A stretch of 64,000 bases of DNA, taken from Vicinamibacterales bacterium. GTDB lineage: Bacteria > Acidobacteriota > Vicinamibacteria > Vicinamibacterales > UBA8438. Positions within the stretch are counted from its first letter, which is position 1. Each line of letters begins with the position of its first letter. Positions 53,230 to 62,938 of this stretch are shown one piece after another. Below the pieces are notes generated by a model. The model did no database searches. It was given only the letters and a program-made list of their open reading frames with translations, and was not told where the DNA came from. Made by a program: the position numbers and the translations under genes. The DNA lies in NCBI GenBank assembly GCA_958296065.1, contig CATQHX010000001.1, positions 1-64,000 of the forward strand, written 5' to 3'.

Positions 53230-53258
53230 AGCCCTGCTCTCCTCAGTCCCTGGAAACC

Positions 53259-53288
53259 AGCCCGGAAGCTGTCACCTGCGGCTCCGAT
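53259..53288. repeat. Dispersed upstream repeat, copy 2
   Basis: It matches 48863-48892 at 25 of 30 positions and lies 30 bp upstream of argG. See the first copy. The 217-bp gap between argR and argG holds this and, at 53435-53450, a piece of the 107-bp tandem repeat sequence. Confidence 0.6.
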
Positions 53289-53434
53289 TGCCACCCTGCC
53301 GGGCCTGCCCGGGCCCGCGCCACTCTGCGGCACGGATTCCTGGCGCCCCGAAACGCCTCGCTGGCTCGGCGTTTCGGCCCATGCCCCCCCGCTCCATGAC
53401 CCTGCGCCGCGGCACTTCGCTGCGCTGCGTTGTG

Positions 53435-53450
53435 CGGCGCAAGCTCCTAG
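53435..53450 (-). repeat. 16-bp match to the 107-bp tandem repeat
   Basis: CTAGGAGCTTGCGCCG on the minus strand is identical to the start of each 107-bp unit at 19561 and 19668; the similarity continues weakly (CGAAGTGC occurs a little further on in both). The argR stop TAG (53449-53447) lies inside it. Confidence 0.75.
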
Positions 53451-53923
53451 CTCCGGCGTGGATACGCGCGGTCGTCCATGGCCCAGCCTTCGAACAACCG
53501 TGTCACCTCCCGACCGGCCCTCGCGTGACGGGTGATCACCAGGATGGTGTCGTCGCCGGCCACGGTACCGACCACCTCCGGAAGATCCGCGTTGTCGATC
53601 GCCAGCGCCAGCGGCTGCGCCAGCCCCGGATCGGTGCGCAACACCAACAACTGCTGCACGAGATCCACGCGGCGCAGGTACTCGACAATTGCCCGGCGCA
53701 GCGCCGCATCGGCCAGCCCACGAGCACCCTCCGTAACCCCGGGTCGTTCGTAGGCGCCGTCACTCGCGCGCTTGACGAGCTGCAACTCCTTGATGTCACG
53801 CGAGATCGTAGCTTGCGTGGCATGAAAACCGCGCTTGCGAAGCTGCCGTCCGAGCGCATCCTGACTGCAGATGGCCTCACGCGACACGAGATCGAGGATG
53901 GCCGACTGTCGGTACCGCTTCAT
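53447..53923 (-). CDS. argR: Arginine repressor ArgR
   Basis: A 158-aa ArgR/AhrC-type regulator. Residues 1-70 are the winged helix (ICSQDALGRQLRKRGFHATQATISRDIKEL, shown here in part: ATQATISRDIKEL). Residues about 80-155 form the hexamer and arginine-binding domain; LRTDPGLAQPLALAID and GTVAGDDTILVI fit it, the GTxAGDDT segment holding the Asp pair that binds arginine. It is divergent from the argC operon, with ARG-box-like sites between and over its own start. Confidence 0.93.
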   Translation of the reverse strand: MKRYRQSAILDLVSREAICSQDALGRQLRKRGFHATQATISRDIKELQLVKRASDGAYERPGVTEGARGLADAALRRAIVEYLRRVDLVQQLLVLRTDPGLAQPLALAIDNADLPEVVGTVAGDDTILVITRHARAGREVTRLFEGWAMDDRAYPRRS

Positions 53924-54086
53924 AAATATGCACGCAGGCGAATCAGTATACATTGCGGGGAATCCCCTCGCAAAGCACTTCTCTTCGCCCGTGGCAGGCG
54001 TGCTGACGGCGTCCACAGTGATTTCTCCGGTTGACGCGGCCACCGCGCCGCCTGTATAATTACACTTTTCTCTGCATAGATATCCA
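53919..54086. promoter_or_regulatory. argR-argC control region: promoter and ARG-box-like sites
   Basis: On the plus strand TTGACG (54031-54036) and an extended -10 TGTATAAT (54053-54060) are 18 bp apart and should drive argC. TGTATAATTACA over the -10 is palindromic. Two sites resemble the ARG box TGAATwwwwATTCA: 54073-54086 (TGCATAGATATCCA) just downstream, and 53919-53932 over the argR start (TGCATATTTATGAA on minus). TATACT on the minus strand is a likely argR -10. ArgR would thus control itself and the argC operon. Confidence 0.65.
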
Positions 54087-54117
54087 GGGGCGGCGGGGCC
54101 GGCCCCGGGCACGATTC

Positions 54118-55107
54118 ATGTCCACCATTCGTATCGGGATTGCCGGCGCAACCGGCTACGGCGGCCAGGAGTTGCTCCGCCTCGCGGCGCGCCATTCCGC
54201 GGTCGATGTCACCGTCGCCATGAGCTCGGGGACCAGCGACGGCGCTCAGGAGCTGCCCGCGCTCGCCGGGCTCTGGGACGGACGCATCGAGCCATTCTCG
54301 CTGGATGGCCTGGCCGCACGGGCCGACGTGGTGTTCCTCGGCCTGCCGGACACGATCAGCGCCGAACTCGCCCCCGCCCTGCTCGACCGCGGGCGCCGGG
54401 TCTTCGATCTGTCCGGCGCCTTCCGCCTGCGTGACGCCGGCGCGCGCCGGCGCTGGTACCCGGCGACTCCGGTTCTCGACCGCCCGGCTGCCTACGGGCT
54501 GACGGAATGGAATCGGGAAGCGTTGCCCGCCGCCAGGCTCGTCGCCTGTCCCGGCTGCTATCCGACCGGCGCGCTCCTGGCCCTGAAGCCGCTGGTCGAC
54601 GCCGGCCTGATCGCCGCCGACGCCGACGTCTACATCGATGCCAAGTCCGGCGTCTCGGGGGCCGGCAAGAAACCGACTCCGCGCACGCACTTCTCCGAGG
54701 TGCACGGCAGCGTCGCCGCGTACGGCATCTTCGCGCATCGCCACGGCGCCGAGATCGAACAGGAGCTGGCGCGCCCGGTAACGTTCGTGCCTCACCTGGT
54801 ACCGCTCGACCGCGGCATCCTGGAGACGATCTATACCCGCCTGCGTCCCGGCGTGACGGCGGACACGATCGCCGAGGAGTACTCGAGAGCCTACGACGGG
54901 TCTCCGTTCGTGCGACTGACCGGCGACCGCCCGCCCGAGATCAAGCAGGTCTCGCACACCAACTTCTGCGACATCGGCTGGCACGTCGACGGCGGGCGGC
55001 TCGTGCTGGTGTGCTGCCTGGACAACCTGGTAAAGGGCGCCGCCGGGCAAGCGCTGCAGAGCTTCAACGTCGCATGCGGGCTCGATGAGCGCGAGGGACT
55101 GCGGTGA
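54118..55107 (+). CDS. argC: N-acetyl-gamma-glutamyl-phosphate reductase ArgC
   Basis: A 329-aa semialdehyde dehydrogenase family enzyme: IAGATGYGGQELLRL is the NADP loop, and the catalytic Cys147 is in ACPGCYPTGALLAL. IDAKSGVSGAGKKP and VPHLVPLDRGILETIY are typical. It carries out the third step of arginine synthesis. First gene of argC-argB-argD-argA-argJ-argF. The frame is open for 29 codons upstream but that part overlaps the promoter, so I start at 54118. Confidence 0.95.
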   Translation: MSTIRIGIAGATGYGGQELLRLAARHSAVDVTVAMSSGTSDGAQELPALAGLWDGRIEPFSLDGLAARADVVFLGLPDTISAELAPALLDRGRRVFDLSGAFRLRDAGARRRWYPATPVLDRPAAYGLTEWNREALPAARLVACPGCYPTGALLALKPLVDAGLIAADADVYIDAKSGVSGAGKKPTPRTHFSEVHGSVAAYGIFAHRHGAEIEQELARPVTFVPHLVPLDRGILETIYTRLRPGVTADTIAEEYSRAYDGSPFVRLTGDRPPEIKQVSHTNFCDIGWHVDGGRLVLVCCLDNLVKGAAGQALQSFNVACGLDEREGLR

Positions 55108-55922
55108 CGGCACGGCACCGGCCGCCGGCCGTCATCAAGCTCGGGGGCGAGCTGCTGGAGGAGCCCACGCGCCTCCGCCGGCTCGCACGCGCGCTGGCCG
55201 ATGCGGCGGGCCGCGAACCGCTGGTGGTCGTGCACGGCGGCGGACGGGAGGTCGACGCCGAAATGGCACGCCTCGGCATACCGAAGCGATCCGTCGACGG
55301 CCTGCGCATCACCGACGGCCCGACGCTGGACGTGGTGGCCGGGGTCCTGGCCGGACGCGTGAACACGCGGCTGGTGGCCGCCCTCGGCGCGGCTGGAGCC
55401 GGCGCGGTCGGACTCACCGGTGCCGACGCCGGCCTGGCGCGGGCGCGACGGGAACGACGGTACCGGACGGCGGATGGAACGGCGGTCGATCTCGGATTCG
55501 TCGGCAGGCCCATCGGCTCGGGTCCGCCCGTGTTGCTCGTCGATCTGCTGGCGGCCGGTTACCTGCCGGTTATCGCCAGTCTCGGCGTCGGCGCCGGGGG
55601 ACAGATCTTCAACGTCAACGCCGATACACTGGCCGGGTTCGTGGCGGCCCGGCTCGGGGCGCGGCGGCTGATTGTCGCCGGAGGGACGGCTGGCGTGCTG
55701 GACGCGAAGGGCCGGACGATCTCCACCGTGGACGACCGCGGGATCGACGCCCTGATCTCGGGCGGGCAGGCCAGCGCCGGCATGGTCGCCAAGCTGCTCG
55801 CCTGCCGGGCCGCGCTTCACGGAGGCGTCGGCGAGGTCTCCATCCTCGACGCGCGGCAGGCGCGACGCGGAATGTTCGATCGCGTGTCCGGAACTACCGT
55901 AATCGCCGGCACCAAACAGTGA
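55104..55922 (+). CDS. argB: Acetylglutamate kinase ArgB
   Basis: A 272-aa amino-acid kinase: VIKLGGELLEE, VVVHGGGREVD, the RITDGPTLDVV segment, and FNVNADTLAGFVA near the ATP site, with LISGGQASAGMVAKL toward the end. It phosphorylates N-acetylglutamate. GTG start in a GTGA overlap with argC. The N-terminal helix that makes arginine-sensitive hexameric kinases appears absent or short, so feedback control may fall elsewhere; this last point is uncertain. Confidence 0.93.
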   Translation: MTARHRPPAVIKLGGELLEEPTRLRRLARALADAAGREPLVVVHGGGREVDAEMARLGIPKRSVDGLRITDGPTLDVVAGVLAGRVNTRLVAALGAAGAGAVGLTGADAGLARARRERRYRTADGTAVDLGFVGRPIGSGPPVLLVDLLAAGYLPVIASLGVGAGGQIFNVNADTLAGFVAARLGARRLIVAGGTAGVLDAKGRTISTVDDRGIDALISGGQASAGMVAKLLACRAALHGGVGEVSILDARQARRGMFDRVSGTTVIAGTKQ

Positions 55923-55964
55923 TCGCGCGCGTGAATCGGTAGGCGCGCGCGGGTTTCAGAGACG

Positions 55965-57182
55965 ATGACGACGAGAGCAGAGGCAATCAAGGCGATCGAG
56001 GCCGCGCACGTGCTGCAGAACTACAAGCGGCACCCGGTAGTGTTCGTACGCGGCAGCGGATCGCACCTGGTCGATACGGAGGGGCGCGAGTACCTCGACC
56101 TCCTTTCGGGGATCGGAGTTGCCTCGCTCGGGCACGCTCCTCCTGAACTGGGGGCGGCCCTGACCGCGCAGGCGGGCGAGCTGCTGCACACTTCCAACCT
56201 CTTCTTTCATCCGCTGCAGGGCGAGGTCGCCGAGCGACTCGCGCGGCTCTCCGGGTTGCCCCGAGCGTTCTTCTGCAACAGCGGGACCGAAGCGGTGGAG
56301 GCGTGCCTGAAGTTCGCCCGCCGCTACTGGCGCACGAACGGCGCGGACGAGCGGCACGAAATCGTGGCGTTCGAAGGAGCGTTCCACGGCCGGACGTTCG
56401 GTTCGCTGTCCGTTACCGCGGGCGAGCCGTACCGAACGCCTTTCGCACCCCTGCTGCCCGGGGTGCGGTTCGTGTCGGCGACGGATCCGGACGGGGTGCG
56501 CGCCGCCGTCACCGACCGGACCGCGGCCGTCATACTCGAGCCGATTCAAGGCGAGGGCGGCGTACGGCCGATTCCGGCGGCGACGGCGGCGGCGGTCGCC
56601 GAAGTGTGCGTGGCTACGGGAACGCTGCTCATCGCCGACGAGGTGCAATGCGGTCTCGGGCGCACCGGTCGGCCGCTCTACAGCACGGCCCTCGGCCTGA
56701 CGCCGGACCTGATCTCGATCGGCAAGTCGCTCGGAGGCGGGTTTCCGGTCGCCGCCGCACTCATGAGCGACGCGGTGGCCGCGACGGTAGCGTTCGGCGA
56801 TCACGGTACCACCTACGGTGGCAACCTCCTGGCGTGTCGCGCCGCTCTCGTCTTCCTCGACGCCCTGGAGAATGGGCTGCTCGAGCGGGTCACCGCCGCC
56901 GGGCACCGCGTCCGGCAGGGACTCGACGCGCTTGCAGCGGACGGCGATGCCGTCCATGAGGTGCGCGGGGACGGACTCATGTGGGGTGTCGAGGTCGACC
57001 GGAGCGTGGCGGATCGGACGGTGGACTGCGCTCTCGCACGCGGCCTGGTACTCAACCGTACCGCGGGCACGGTGATTCGGTTGCTACCGCCGCTCAACAT
57101 CTCCGACGATGACATCGATGAAGGACTGCGGCGCCTGCGCCTGGCGCTGGTCGACGCCGGCGCCACGCTGCCGGCGTCCTGA
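55965..57182 (+). CDS. argD: Acetylornithine aminotransferase ArgD
   Basis: A 405-aa class III aminotransferase. The PLP lysine is in ISIGKSLGGGFPVAA; FCNSGTEAVEACLKFAR and ADEVQCGLGRTG are the cofactor segments; TTYGGNLLACRAAL is the phosphate loop of the partner subunit. It turns N-acetylglutamate semialdehyde to N-acetylornithine; many such enzymes also serve in lysine synthesis. It follows argB by 42 bp. Confidence 0.94.
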   Translation: MTTRAEAIKAIEAAHVLQNYKRHPVVFVRGSGSHLVDTEGREYLDLLSGIGVASLGHAPPELGAALTAQAGELLHTSNLFFHPLQGEVAERLARLSGLPRAFFCNSGTEAVEACLKFARRYWRTNGADERHEIVAFEGAFHGRTFGSLSVTAGEPYRTPFAPLLPGVRFVSATDPDGVRAAVTDRTAAVILEPIQGEGGVRPIPAATAAAVAEVCVATGTLLIADEVQCGLGRTGRPLYSTALGLTPDLISIGKSLGGGFPVAAALMSDAVAATVAFGDHGTTYGGNLLACRAALVFLDALENGLLERVTAAGHRVRQGLDALAADGDAVHEVRGDGLMWGVEVDRSVADRTVDCALARGLVLNRTAGTVIRLLPPLNISDDDIDEGLRRLRLALVDAGATLPAS

Positions 57183-57202
57183 AAACGACGGACCCGCGAA
57201 CG

Positions 57203-57736
57203 ATGGCCACCACTACCCAGATCGCAGCCGCCGTCCCCCCGGCACCGATCGTCGGCGAAATCGCGATCCGTCCCGCGACCGCCGCCGACGCCGGGCGCGT
57301 ATACCAGCTCATCACCGAGAATCTGGTCGCTGGTCACCTGCTTGCCCGCCCCCTCGGAGAGGTCGAGCTGCACGTTCCACGCTTTCTCGTCGCCGCGGAC
57401 GGTGACGATGTCGTCGGCTGCGGCGAACTGGCCCGGCTGAGCCCCGCCGTAGCCGAGGTCCGCTCGCTCGTCGTCGACGGAACGCGGCGCGGCACGGGGG
57501 TCGGGCGGCGCCTGCTCGATGCGCTGATTGCCGAGGCGGGGTCACAGCGTTTCCCCCGGCTCTGCGCCTTCACGCACCAGGCGCGGCCGTTCGTGCGCGC
57601 CGGATTCTCCATCGTGCCGCACCCTTGGATCCCGGCCAAGATTGCAGCCGACTGTCAGTCCTGCGACCTGTTCCGCCGCTGCCGGCAGTACGCCGTCGTG
57701 CTCGACCTGAAGCGGGCAACCGGAGCCTGGCGATGA
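57203..57736 (+). CDS. argA: Short-form N-acetylglutamate synthase (GNAT)
   Basis: A 177-aa GNAT acetyltransferase, with the acetyl-CoA loop in VDGTRRGTGVGRRLLDAL. The C-terminus has DCQSCDLFRRCRQYAVV, three cysteines seen in stand-alone NAGS enzymes of this type. It would acetylate glutamate for the first step. It lacks the amino-acid kinase domain of classic ArgA, so arginine feedback must act differently. It ends in an ATGA overlap with argJ. Confidence 0.86.
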   Translation: MATTTQIAAAVPPAPIVGEIAIRPATAADAGRVYQLITENLVAGHLLARPLGEVELHVPRFLVAADGDDVVGCGELARLSPAVAEVRSLVVDGTRRGTGVGRRLLDALIAEAGSQRFPRLCAFTHQARPFVRAGFSIVPHPWIPAKIAADCQSCDLFRRCRQYAVVLDLKRATGAWR

Positions 57737-58947
57737 CGTTGCCGGCCATCACCCTCGCCGGCGGCGGGATCACGGCGCCGGACGGCTATCGCGCGGCGGG
57801 AGTCGCCTGCGGACTCAAGCCGTCCGGGCTCGACGTCGCCCTCGTCGTCTCCGACGAGGTGGCCAGCGCCACCGGCCTCTTCACCACGAACCTCGCGGTC
57901 GCCGCGCCGGTCGTGGTGTCCCGCGAGCAGCTCGCGCGCTCCGGCGGGCGCGCTCGGGTCATCGCCGTCAACAGCAAATGCGCCAACGCCTGCACCGGCG
58001 CCGAGGGCATGCGGGCCGCACGCGCGATGGCCGCCGCCACGGCAGACGCGGTCGGCTGCGATCCGGCACACGTGCTGATCGCGTCGACCGGCGTCATCGG
58101 GATGCGGCTCGACACGGCCAGGGTGACCGCCGGCATCGCCGAAGCCGCGCGCGGCCTCGACCGCAACGGGCACCTTGCCGCGGCGGAGGCCATCCTGACG
58201 ACCGACATCGGCCCCAAGGAGGCCGCCGTGCAAGTCTCCTCCCCCCGCGGCAGCTTCACCATCGGCGGCATGGTGAAGGGCGCGGGAATGATCGAGCCGA
58301 ACCTGGCGACGATGCTCGGGTTCCTGACCACCGACGCCGCCGTCGATGCGGCCGGCCTCGACAGCGCGCTGCGCGAGGTGGCGCACGACACGTTCAACGC
58401 GATCACCGTCGACGGTGAGCCGTCGACGAACGATACGGTCTTCATGCTCGCCAACGGGGCGAGCGGGGTCCACCTCGACGAGGCGACGTATCCGGCGTTC
58501 GTCGCCGGCCTCCACGAGCTCTGCACCGGACTTGCGCGAGAGATCGTGCGCGGCGGCGAAGGCGCCACGAAGCTGGTCGCCGTGCGCGTCACGGGCGCCG
58601 CGTCGAAGGATGACGCACGACGCGCGGCGCGCCTCATCGCGAATTCCCCGCTGGTCAAGACGGCGCTCAACGGGGGCGATCCGAACTGGGGGCGGCTCGT
58701 GGCGGTCGCCGGGCGGGCCGGTGTCGCGTTCGATCCCGACCGGACCGTGGTACGGATTGGCGGGGTCACGCTCTACGACGGGACGACAATATTCACCGAG
58801 CGGGAGAGCGATGCGGCCACGCACCTGAAGGAACACGAGGTCGAGGTTGCTGTCGATCTCGGCGTCGGCGGCGCCTGCGCGGCCACCATGTGGACCTGCG
58901 ATTTCAGCGCCGAGTACGTGCACATAAACGCGGACTACCGCACCTGA
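57733..58947 (+). CDS. argJ: Glutamate N-acetyltransferase / ornithine acetyltransferase ArgJ
   Basis: A 404-aa ornithine acetyltransferase. It is made as a precursor that cuts itself before Thr193 in the motif KGAGMIEPNLATMLGF; the pieces are VNSKCANACTGAEG, ASTGVIG, and the C-terminal ALNGGDPNWGRL. It moves the acetyl group from acetylornithine back to glutamate, making the pathway cyclic. Because argA lies directly before it, ArgJ may be of the one-function type; sequence alone does not tell. Confidence 0.94.
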   Translation: MTLPAITLAGGGITAPDGYRAAGVACGLKPSGLDVALVVSDEVASATGLFTTNLAVAAPVVVSREQLARSGGRARVIAVNSKCANACTGAEGMRAARAMAAATADAVGCDPAHVLIASTGVIGMRLDTARVTAGIAEAARGLDRNGHLAAAEAILTTDIGPKEAAVQVSSPRGSFTIGGMVKGAGMIEPNLATMLGFLTTDAAVDAAGLDSALREVAHDTFNAITVDGEPSTNDTVFMLANGASGVHLDEATYPAFVAGLHELCTGLAREIVRGGEGATKLVAVRVTGAASKDDARRAARLIANSPLVKTALNGGDPNWGRLVAVAGRAGVAFDPDRTVVRIGGVTLYDGTTIFTERESDAATHLKEHEVEVAVDLGVGGACAATMWTCDFSAEYVHINADYRT

Positions 58948-58957
58948 ATCCAAGCCA

Positions 58958-59950
<993 letters not shown>

Positions 59951-59977
59951 GTCCCGCGACAGGGATCAGGACTCCGA

Positions 59978-60472
59978 TCAGCCTTCCAGCTCGGCCGCCG
60001 CCCGCTCCACCTTCTCGGCCAGTCCGGCCTTGTAGGCGGCCAGGTTCTCCGCGACCCGGGCATCGGAAAGCGCAAGAATCTGCGCCGCGAGCACGGCCGC
60101 ATTGACCGCTCCGGCCGAGCCGACCGACACCGTGGCCACGGGGACCCCCGGGGGCATCTGGACGGTGGCGAGGAGCGCATCCCACCCCTCGAGCGGGGAC
60201 GAGTCGATGGGCACGCCGATGACCGGCAGGGTGGAGTGCGCCGCAACCACCCCGGCCAGGTGGGCGGCAGCGCCGGCACCGACGATGAACACCCTGACGC
60301 CGCGCCCTGGCGCCTCTTCGACGATGCGTTGCACGCGCGCCGGCGAGCGGTGCGCCGAGGCCACCGTCATGTGCGAGCTGACGCCGAGCGTATCGAGCAC
60401 ATCGACGGCCTTGCGCATGACCGGGGCGTCCGAATTCGATCCCATGAGTATCTGCACGTCTCGTTCCGCCAT
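59978..60472 (-). CDS. purE: N5-carboxyaminoimidazole ribonucleotide mutase PurE
   Basis: A 164-aa PurE: ILMGSNSDAPVM, VASAHRSPARV, the GVIxIAGAGxxAHL-like VFIVGAGAAAHLAGVVAAH, and GVPIDSSPLEGWDALL. It moves the carboxyl group to make CAIR in purine synthesis. An AGGAGG lies 10 bp before the ATG at 60472; a start further up at 60520 would overlap purD and is less likely. It is co-oriented with purD, 45 bp away. Confidence 0.93.
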   Translation of the reverse strand: MAERDVQILMGSNSDAPVMRKAVDVLDTLGVSSHMTVASAHRSPARVQRIVEEAPGRGVRVFIVGAGAAAHLAGVVAAHSTLPVIGVPIDSSPLEGWDALLATVQMPPGVPVATVSVGSAGAVNAAVLAAQILALSDARVAENLAAYKAGLAEKVERAAAELEG

Positions 60473-60516
60473 CCGCCGCTGCCCTCCTGACCCATCACGA
60501 AACTCCGAAGCCCTGA

Positions 60517-61818
60517 TCACGCGCCGCCGCGATCCTTCGGCGCCAGGGCCTTCCGCCCTATGTCCGTTCGCACGTGACTGCCCTCGAACGCTATTCGTCC
60601 GACGGCGTCGTAGGCCCGCGCGATGGCCTGTTCGTAGCTCTTCCCTCGCGCCACGACGGTCAGCACGCGGCCGCCGCTGGTGACAATGCTGTCTCCCCTC
60701 ATCGCCGTGCCGGCGTGCGCGACGTGCACGCCCGGCACCGCGGCGGCGTCATCGAGACCGCCTATCGGCTGCCCGGTCGCGTAGCGTCCCGGATATCCGG
60801 CCGAGGCCATCACCACCCCGACGTGCGGGTCCGACGTGACGCGCCACCCGCAACCGGCAAGGTCCCCGCGCGCCGCCCCGAGCAGAACGGGCGCCAGGCC
60901 ACGCTCGACCATCGGCAGAATGACCTGCGCTTCCGGGTCACCGAAGCGAACATTGAACTCGATTACCTGCGGGCCGTTCCGCGTCAGCATCAGGCCGACG
61001 TAGAGCACGCCACGGTACTCGCGACCCTCGGCACGCAGCCCGTCGAGCGCCGGCGTCACGATCTCGCGCAGGACCCGTTCTTCCAGATCGGAATCGAAGA
61101 TCGGGCTCGGCCCGAAAGCTCCCATCCCGCCGGTGTTCGGCCCCGCGTCTCCGTCGAAGGCGCGCTTGTGATCCTGGGCTGCCGGCAGCGTCAGACAGCG
61201 CCGGCCGTCGGAGACGACGAAGTAGGAGACCTCCGGTCCCGTCAGGCACTCCTCGATGACCACGGTCGCGCCCGCGTCCCCGAAACGCCGCGCCACCATC
61301 GCATCGCGCACGGCAGCCGCAGCGGCATCCCGCTCCGCCGCCACGGTCACTCCCTTGCCCGCGGCGAGACCGTCCGCCTTTACGACCACGGGAAACCCGA
61401 AACGGTCTCCCTGGATCGCCGCGAGCGCCTGCCGTTCGTCGGTGCACACCTCGAACCGAGCCGTCGGAATGCCGTGACGCGCCATGAACGCCTTGGCGAA
61501 CGCCTTGCTCGACTCGAGAGCAGCGGCCGCCCGGGTCGGTCCGAACAACAGGCGGCCGGAATCGGCGAACGTATCCGCCGCTCCCCGCGCCAGCGACAGC
61601 TCGGGCCCGACGACGGTCAGGTCGGCGCCCTTCTCCACGGCCAGCGCAAGCAGCGCCGCCGGATCCGAAACGTCCACCGGCCCCACACACACCGCGGCCT
61701 CCGCGGCGATGCCCGCGTTGCCGGGCGCGCAGACGATCCGCTCCACGGTGACGTCCGCGGCCAGCGCCTTGACCAGCGCGTGCTCGCGGCCGCCGCCCCC
61801 GACGACCAGCACGTTCAC
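60517..61818 (-). CDS. purD: Phosphoribosylamine-glycine ligase PurD
   Basis: A 433-aa ATP-grasp ligase. It starts NVLVVGGGGREHALVKAL; VKADGLAAGKGVTVA is the ATP-grasp loop, then QDHKRAFDGDAGPNTGGMGA and IEFNVRFGDPEAQ, all diagnostic. It makes glycinamide ribonucleotide. I start at the GTG at 61818, where homology begins, with AGGGAG 8 bp before it; the frame is open further up without homology. It leads a purD-purE operon. Confidence 0.94.
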   Translation of the reverse strand: MNVLVVGGGGREHALVKALAADVTVERIVCAPGNAGIAAEAAVCVGPVDVSDPAALLALAVEKGADLTVVGPELSLARGAADTFADSGRLLFGPTRAAAALESSKAFAKAFMARHGIPTARFEVCTDERQALAAIQGDRFGFPVVVKADGLAAGKGVTVAAERDAAAAAVRDAMVARRFGDAGATVVIEECLTGPEVSYFVVSDGRRCLTLPAAQDHKRAFDGDAGPNTGGMGAFGPSPIFDSDLEERVLREIVTPALDGLRAEGREYRGVLYVGLMLTRNGPQVIEFNVRFGDPEAQVILPMVERGLAPVLLGAARGDLAGCGWRVTSDPHVGVVMASAGYPGRYATGQPIGGLDDAAAVPGVHVAHAGTAMRGDSIVTSGGRVLTVVARGKSYEQAIARAYDAVGRIAFEGSHVRTDIGRKALAPKDRGGA

Positions 61819-61983
61819 CGCCGCAACTCCCTGTCCATGATCTGCTCGCGAGCTCTCGCCCGAGCAGGCGCTCGCCCGCCTGCGGCTCCGCGGCACGGGT
61901 TGACGACACGGAAGGATTCAACCTATCCTGAGCGATTGCGGGCCAGCGCGTTGAGCCTAGCATACGTACTGGTCCGCCATACA

Positions 61984-62004
61984 GATCCGCAAGGTTCGCG
62001 GATC
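61984..62004 (+). promoter_or_regulatory. Hairpin in the rpsU leader
   Basis: GATCCGC (61984-61990) and GCGGATC (61998-62004) form a perfect 7-bp stem with a 7-base loop, 5 bp before the GGAGGGGG ribosome site of rpsU. It could regulate rpsU translation; I see no other function. Confidence 0.4.
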
Positions 62005-62026
62005 CGCCGGAGGGGGTGAATCGCAC

Positions 62027-62224
62027 GTGGCAGAGGTCCGAGTTCAGGAAAACGAGTCCATCGAGAGCGCCCTCCGTCGTTTCAAGCGGAAGGTCCAGCA
62101 GGAAGACATCATCAAGGACATCAAGAAGCATTCCTTCTACCTGAAGCCGGGCGACAAGCGGCGCGCCAAGCAGGCGCTAGCACGCAAGCGCTCGCGCAAG
62201 AAGATGCGGCGGGACGCAGACTGA
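62027..62224 (+). CDS. rpsU: 30S ribosomal protein S21
   Basis: A 65-aa S21 protein: VRVQENESIESALRRFKRKV at the N-terminus and a lysine/arginine-rich C-terminal helix ending KKMRRDAD. It helps 30S subunits bind mRNA through the Shine-Dalgarno pairing region. It starts at GTG with a strong GGAGGGGG upstream, itself of interest in a genome with many leaderless genes. Confidence 0.95.
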   Translation: MAEVRVQENESIESALRRFKRKVQQEDIIKDIKKHSFYLKPGDKRRAKQALARKRSRKKMRRDAD

Positions 62225-62252
62225 CGGCGTTAACGGTCGCTGGTGCACGTCG

Positions 62253-62281
62253 TTGACAGTGACCGGGCTGCATGGTACGTT
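62253..62281 (+). promoter_or_regulatory. Promoter of the STAS gene
   Basis: TTGACA (62253-62258) and TACGTT (62276-62281) are exactly 17 bp apart. The ATG at 62368 is about 80 bp downstream and has a GGAGGAT ribosome site, so this transcript is leadered. Confidence 0.55.
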
Positions 62282-62367
62282 TGCGGGTCTTGTCGCGCGG
62301 TCATCAGCCTTCCCGGACGGGGTGGCCACCTAACGAAGTGAGCAGGCCGGATGCCGGAGGATAGTGG

Positions 62368-62706
62368 ATGGAGATCGTAGAACGCCCAACCGGTGCCGTC
62401 ATGATCCTGGATCTCAAGGGAGAGTTGGTGATCGGAGACGGCGATGAGCTCCTGAAGGACAAGATCAACAGCATGATCCAGCAGGGCCACACGAGCCTGC
62501 TGCTCAACCTTGAGGGGGTTCCCTACGTCGACAGCGCCGGCCTCGGCCAGATGGTCAGCACGCTGAACACCGTCAGGCGGCAGGGTGGAGCGCTGAAGCT
62601 GCTGAACCTGACCAAGCGCATAGAGGATCTGCTGTCCATCACGAAGCTGCTCACCGTCTTCGACGCTTTCGACAACGAGCAAGAGGCGCTCGACAGCTTC
62701 TCCTGA
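62368..62706 (+). CDS. STAS-domain anti-sigma factor antagonist
   Basis: A 112-aa single STAS domain like SpoIIAA/RsbV. The phosphorylation site is Ser56 in GVPYVDSAGLGQMV. When unphosphorylated it would bind an anti-sigma kinase and free a sigma factor. No kinase or phosphatase gene lies beside it in this window; the downstream genes look like a polysaccharide locus. Confidence 0.9.
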   Translation: MEIVERPTGAVMILDLKGELVIGDGDELLKDKINSMIQQGHTSLLLNLEGVPYVDSAGLGQMVSTLNTVRRQGGALKLLNLTKRIEDLLSITKLLTVFDAFDNEQEALDSFS

Positions 62707-62938
62707 TCGGCGTGTGCGCCGAGACCTGCGCGCCTCGCCCCGGCCAAGCCGTGGCACCCCGCTTGTCCCGTGCCTCAGCATTGGATCGCCTCCTGGATTC
62801 GCTCGTTCTTCGCTCCGACACGGCTAGTCGCGTGACGCTGGAGCGCCCGGCCGATCCTTCTCGCCCCGGGGTCGCGCTCTGGCGTCGGCAAGCGATGGAC
62901 CACCGCTCACGTGCGCGGGCAGGTCGACTGAGGAACTG